A stretch of 64,000 nt of DNA, taken from NCBI RefSeq assembly GCF_007747445.1, contig NZ_CP036425.1, forward strand, positions 744,001 through 808,000, in the 5' to 3' direction. Positions 62,714 to 64,000 of the stretch are shown piece after piece. Below the pieces are notes generated by a model. That model was given only the letters and a program-made list of their open reading frames with translations. It ran no database searches and was not told the DNA's origin. Source of the stretch: Poriferisphaera corsica. GTDB taxonomy: Bacteria > Planctomycetota > Phycisphaerae > Phycisphaerales > Phycisphaeraceae. The translations under genes and the position numbers were made by a program. Position 1 is the first letter of the stretch. Each line of letters opens with the position of its first letter.

Positions 62714-64000
62714 ATGTCACCAGTCAGATTTTCGCGGGTATCGTTATTAACAGCTTTTTGTTCGATGGTGATGGGGTCGGGCCTGCATGCAGGTTGGGTT
62801 GATGATAGTGGCGGTAACTGGGATTGGCAAAATGGTGTTGGGCCAAATTTTGCGATTGATATCACGGCGGGTGGGCCGTTGAATGTGGTGGTGGCATCAA
62901 CGGTGAGTGGTGCGGGGCCCCAGGGAACTTATGGTCTTTCGTTGGGCGGGCCTAGCTTTACACGTTGGCTTCAAACGGATCAGGTGGCGGCGGTTGATTT
63001 TGATGGCAAGGTGCGTTTGCAGATCAATGCGGATCACCATCAAGCTTTTGAATTCAATAATGCTGGTACGAATACGTTTGATATGGATGCGGCTGGTATC
63101 TTGATGGTGCACTCGGATAGCACCGCGGCTAGTACGAGCGCGACTGGGGTTATGAGTCTTAATCCAGCGAGTGTGCTTGATCTGAATACGTTGGCGGGTC
63201 AGATTTATGTGAGCAGTGATAACACGACGGCTAGTTATACGAATCTAAGAGGCATATATTCGAGGCATTCGATTGTTGCGGATGAGATTGCGAGTACGGC
63301 GTTGATCAGTGTTGATGGGCCGGGTGGTATTAATCGCGGTATTGAGACGAATCTTGGTGATATCACGATTGGGCCGGGGGGTAGTGGAAATATGGCTGGT
63401 CGGATTGTGATTAATGGGCGGCGCGATGGTGAATCCGAGTCGGATCATCTCGCACGAATTGCGAATACTTCGAATGCATCGGGTATGCATACTGTGAAAA
63501 ACGTGACGATTCATGGTACGCTTAGTGGCAGTATTGAAGTCAATACTGGTTTGAGTGGTACGAGCTCTAATGCATACGGTATTTACGCGAGTGAGGCGGT
63601 GAATATTGGTATGTTTGCAGAGTCGGGATTGATTGAGGTGAATGGTCAGGGTAATCGCGTGGTGGGGATTAATGCGCTTGGTGATTTGCATATTCATAAC
63701 GAGCTCGCTGGGGATATTTTGATTAATACTGCGGGTGGTGATGCGAGAGGTCTGTTTAGTGATGCGAACTTGACGATTGGTTCGTTCAGTGACACAGGCT
63801 TGATTGATGTGGTTGGTTCGGCTGAGTTTGGATCGGGTCAAGTAGTTGCGGGTATTGATGGACGTGTGGTCGAGATTACTGGGGAGATGGCGGGCGATAT
63901 CACGGTTGAGAATACGTTGGCGGCTGGATACCGGACGCATGGTATTTATTCGGGTGGTGATTTGACGATTGGGTCGGTGGCGAGCACGAGCCGCATTGAT
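62714..64000 (+). CDS. N-terminal part of a large repetitive surface or autotransporter-like protein (runs off the window)
   Basis: An open frame of 429 codons starts at ATG 62714 after AGGATGAT and continues to the window end. It opens with a signal peptide (VSLLTAFCSMVMGSGLHA). A beta-rich region follows with recurring phrases such as GDITIGPGGSG, LTIGSFSDTGLIDVVG, DLTIGSVASTSRID and GIYSRHSIVADEI / GIYASEAVNIGMF / GIYSGGDLTIG. The repeated GIY...IG units suggest a right-handed beta-helix, as in autotransporters and PEP-CTERM adhesins. The C-terminus, which would settle the anchor, is outside the window. Confidence 0.75.
   Translation, partial: MSPVRFSRVSLLTAFCSMVMGSGLHAGWVDDSGGNWDWQNGVGPNFAIDITAGGPLNVVVASTVSGAGPQGTYGLSLGGPSFTRWLQTDQVAAVDFDGKVRLQINADHHQAFEFNNAGTNTFDMDAAGILMVHSDSTAASTSATGVMSLNPASVLDLNTLAGQIYVSSDNTTASYTNLRGIYSRHSIVADEIASTALISVDGPGGINRGIETNLGDITIGPGGSGNMAGRIVINGRRDGESESDHLARIANTSNASGMHTVKNVTIHGTLSGSIEVNTGLSGTSSNAYGIYASEAVNIGMFAESGLIEVNGQGNRVVGINALGDLHIHNELAGDILINTAGGDARGLFSDANLTIGSFSDTGLIDVVGSAEFGSGQVVAGIDGRVVEITGEMAGDITVENTLAAGYRTHGIYSGGDLTIGSVASTSRID

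Noticed and set aside
1-64000. Search by eye for tRNA, rRNA, CRISPR, insertion sequences, phage or defence systems
   Set aside because: No T-loop words in tRNA context, no regular repeat-spacer array, no transposase or integrase motifs and no restriction or toxin families were seen. A small RNA could still be missed without computation.

Overview
The window looks like bacterial chromosome from a planctomycete, most likely of the class Phycisphaerae. Four exported proteins end in a PEP-CTERM sorting tail (a VPEP/IPEP motif, a hydrophobic stretch, then an Arg-rich end). Many gene products are lipoproteins or secreted hydrolases, and housekeeping genes are scattered rather than packed in classical operons. 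This is inferred from gene content only; there is no rRNA or marker gene to settle the taxonomy. I saw no tRNA, rRNA, CRISPR array, transposase or phage gene.

Layout. 1-12.6 kb: an exported MsrB lipoprotein, a DsrE-like lipoprotein, an ECF sigma factor with a probable anti-sigma factor, two paralogous PEP-CTERM propeller proteins, acetolactate synthase (ilvB without ilvN), a lipoprotein and a sugar-dehydrogenase-like propeller. 12.6-26.5 kb: recJ, a type II/IV pilin-like protein, a SpoIID/LytB protein, a MacB-like permease, an NlpC/P60-like exported protein, an Ldh-family oxidoreductase, alkaline phosphatase, an S1/P1-nuclease-like protein overlapping a lamin-tail protein, and a Gfo/Idh oxidoreductase divergent from an AraC regulator. 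26.5-45.4 kb: gnd, a 2-hydroxyacid dehydrogenase, a LolCDE-type ABC pair, lysS, rplS, trmD and rpsP with unrelated genes between them, a fatty-acid desaturase, an OppF-like ATPase, a PEP-CTERM esterase, an HtrA protease and panB. 45.6-64 kb: a GH43 enzyme, two ABC exporter half-subunits, an exonuclease/endonuclease/phosphatase protein, a LOG-family protein, a PEP-CTERM choice-of-anchor-A protein, a GH127 beta-L-arabinofuranosidase, a class V aminotransferase, a LamG/propeller protein and the start of a large repetitive surface protein.

How it fits together. The carbohydrate genes (GH43, GH127, LamG-propeller) suggest growth on arabinose-containing polysaccharides. Alkaline phosphatase with the nuclease-like and lamin-tail proteins suggests phosphate or nucleotide scavenging outside the cell. 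The PEP-CTERM proteins point to a decorated envelope or matrix.

The most unusual signal is compositional. The + strand is strongly G-rich from 1 to about 14.5 kb, near balance at about 15-24 kb and increasingly C-rich to about 58.8 kb, whichever way genes point. It then flips abruptly to G-rich inside the intact aminotransferase gene near 58.8-59.0 kb. An abrupt C-to-G change is the usual signature of a replication origin, and a three-copy 16-18 bp motif at about 150 bp spacing lies just downstream.
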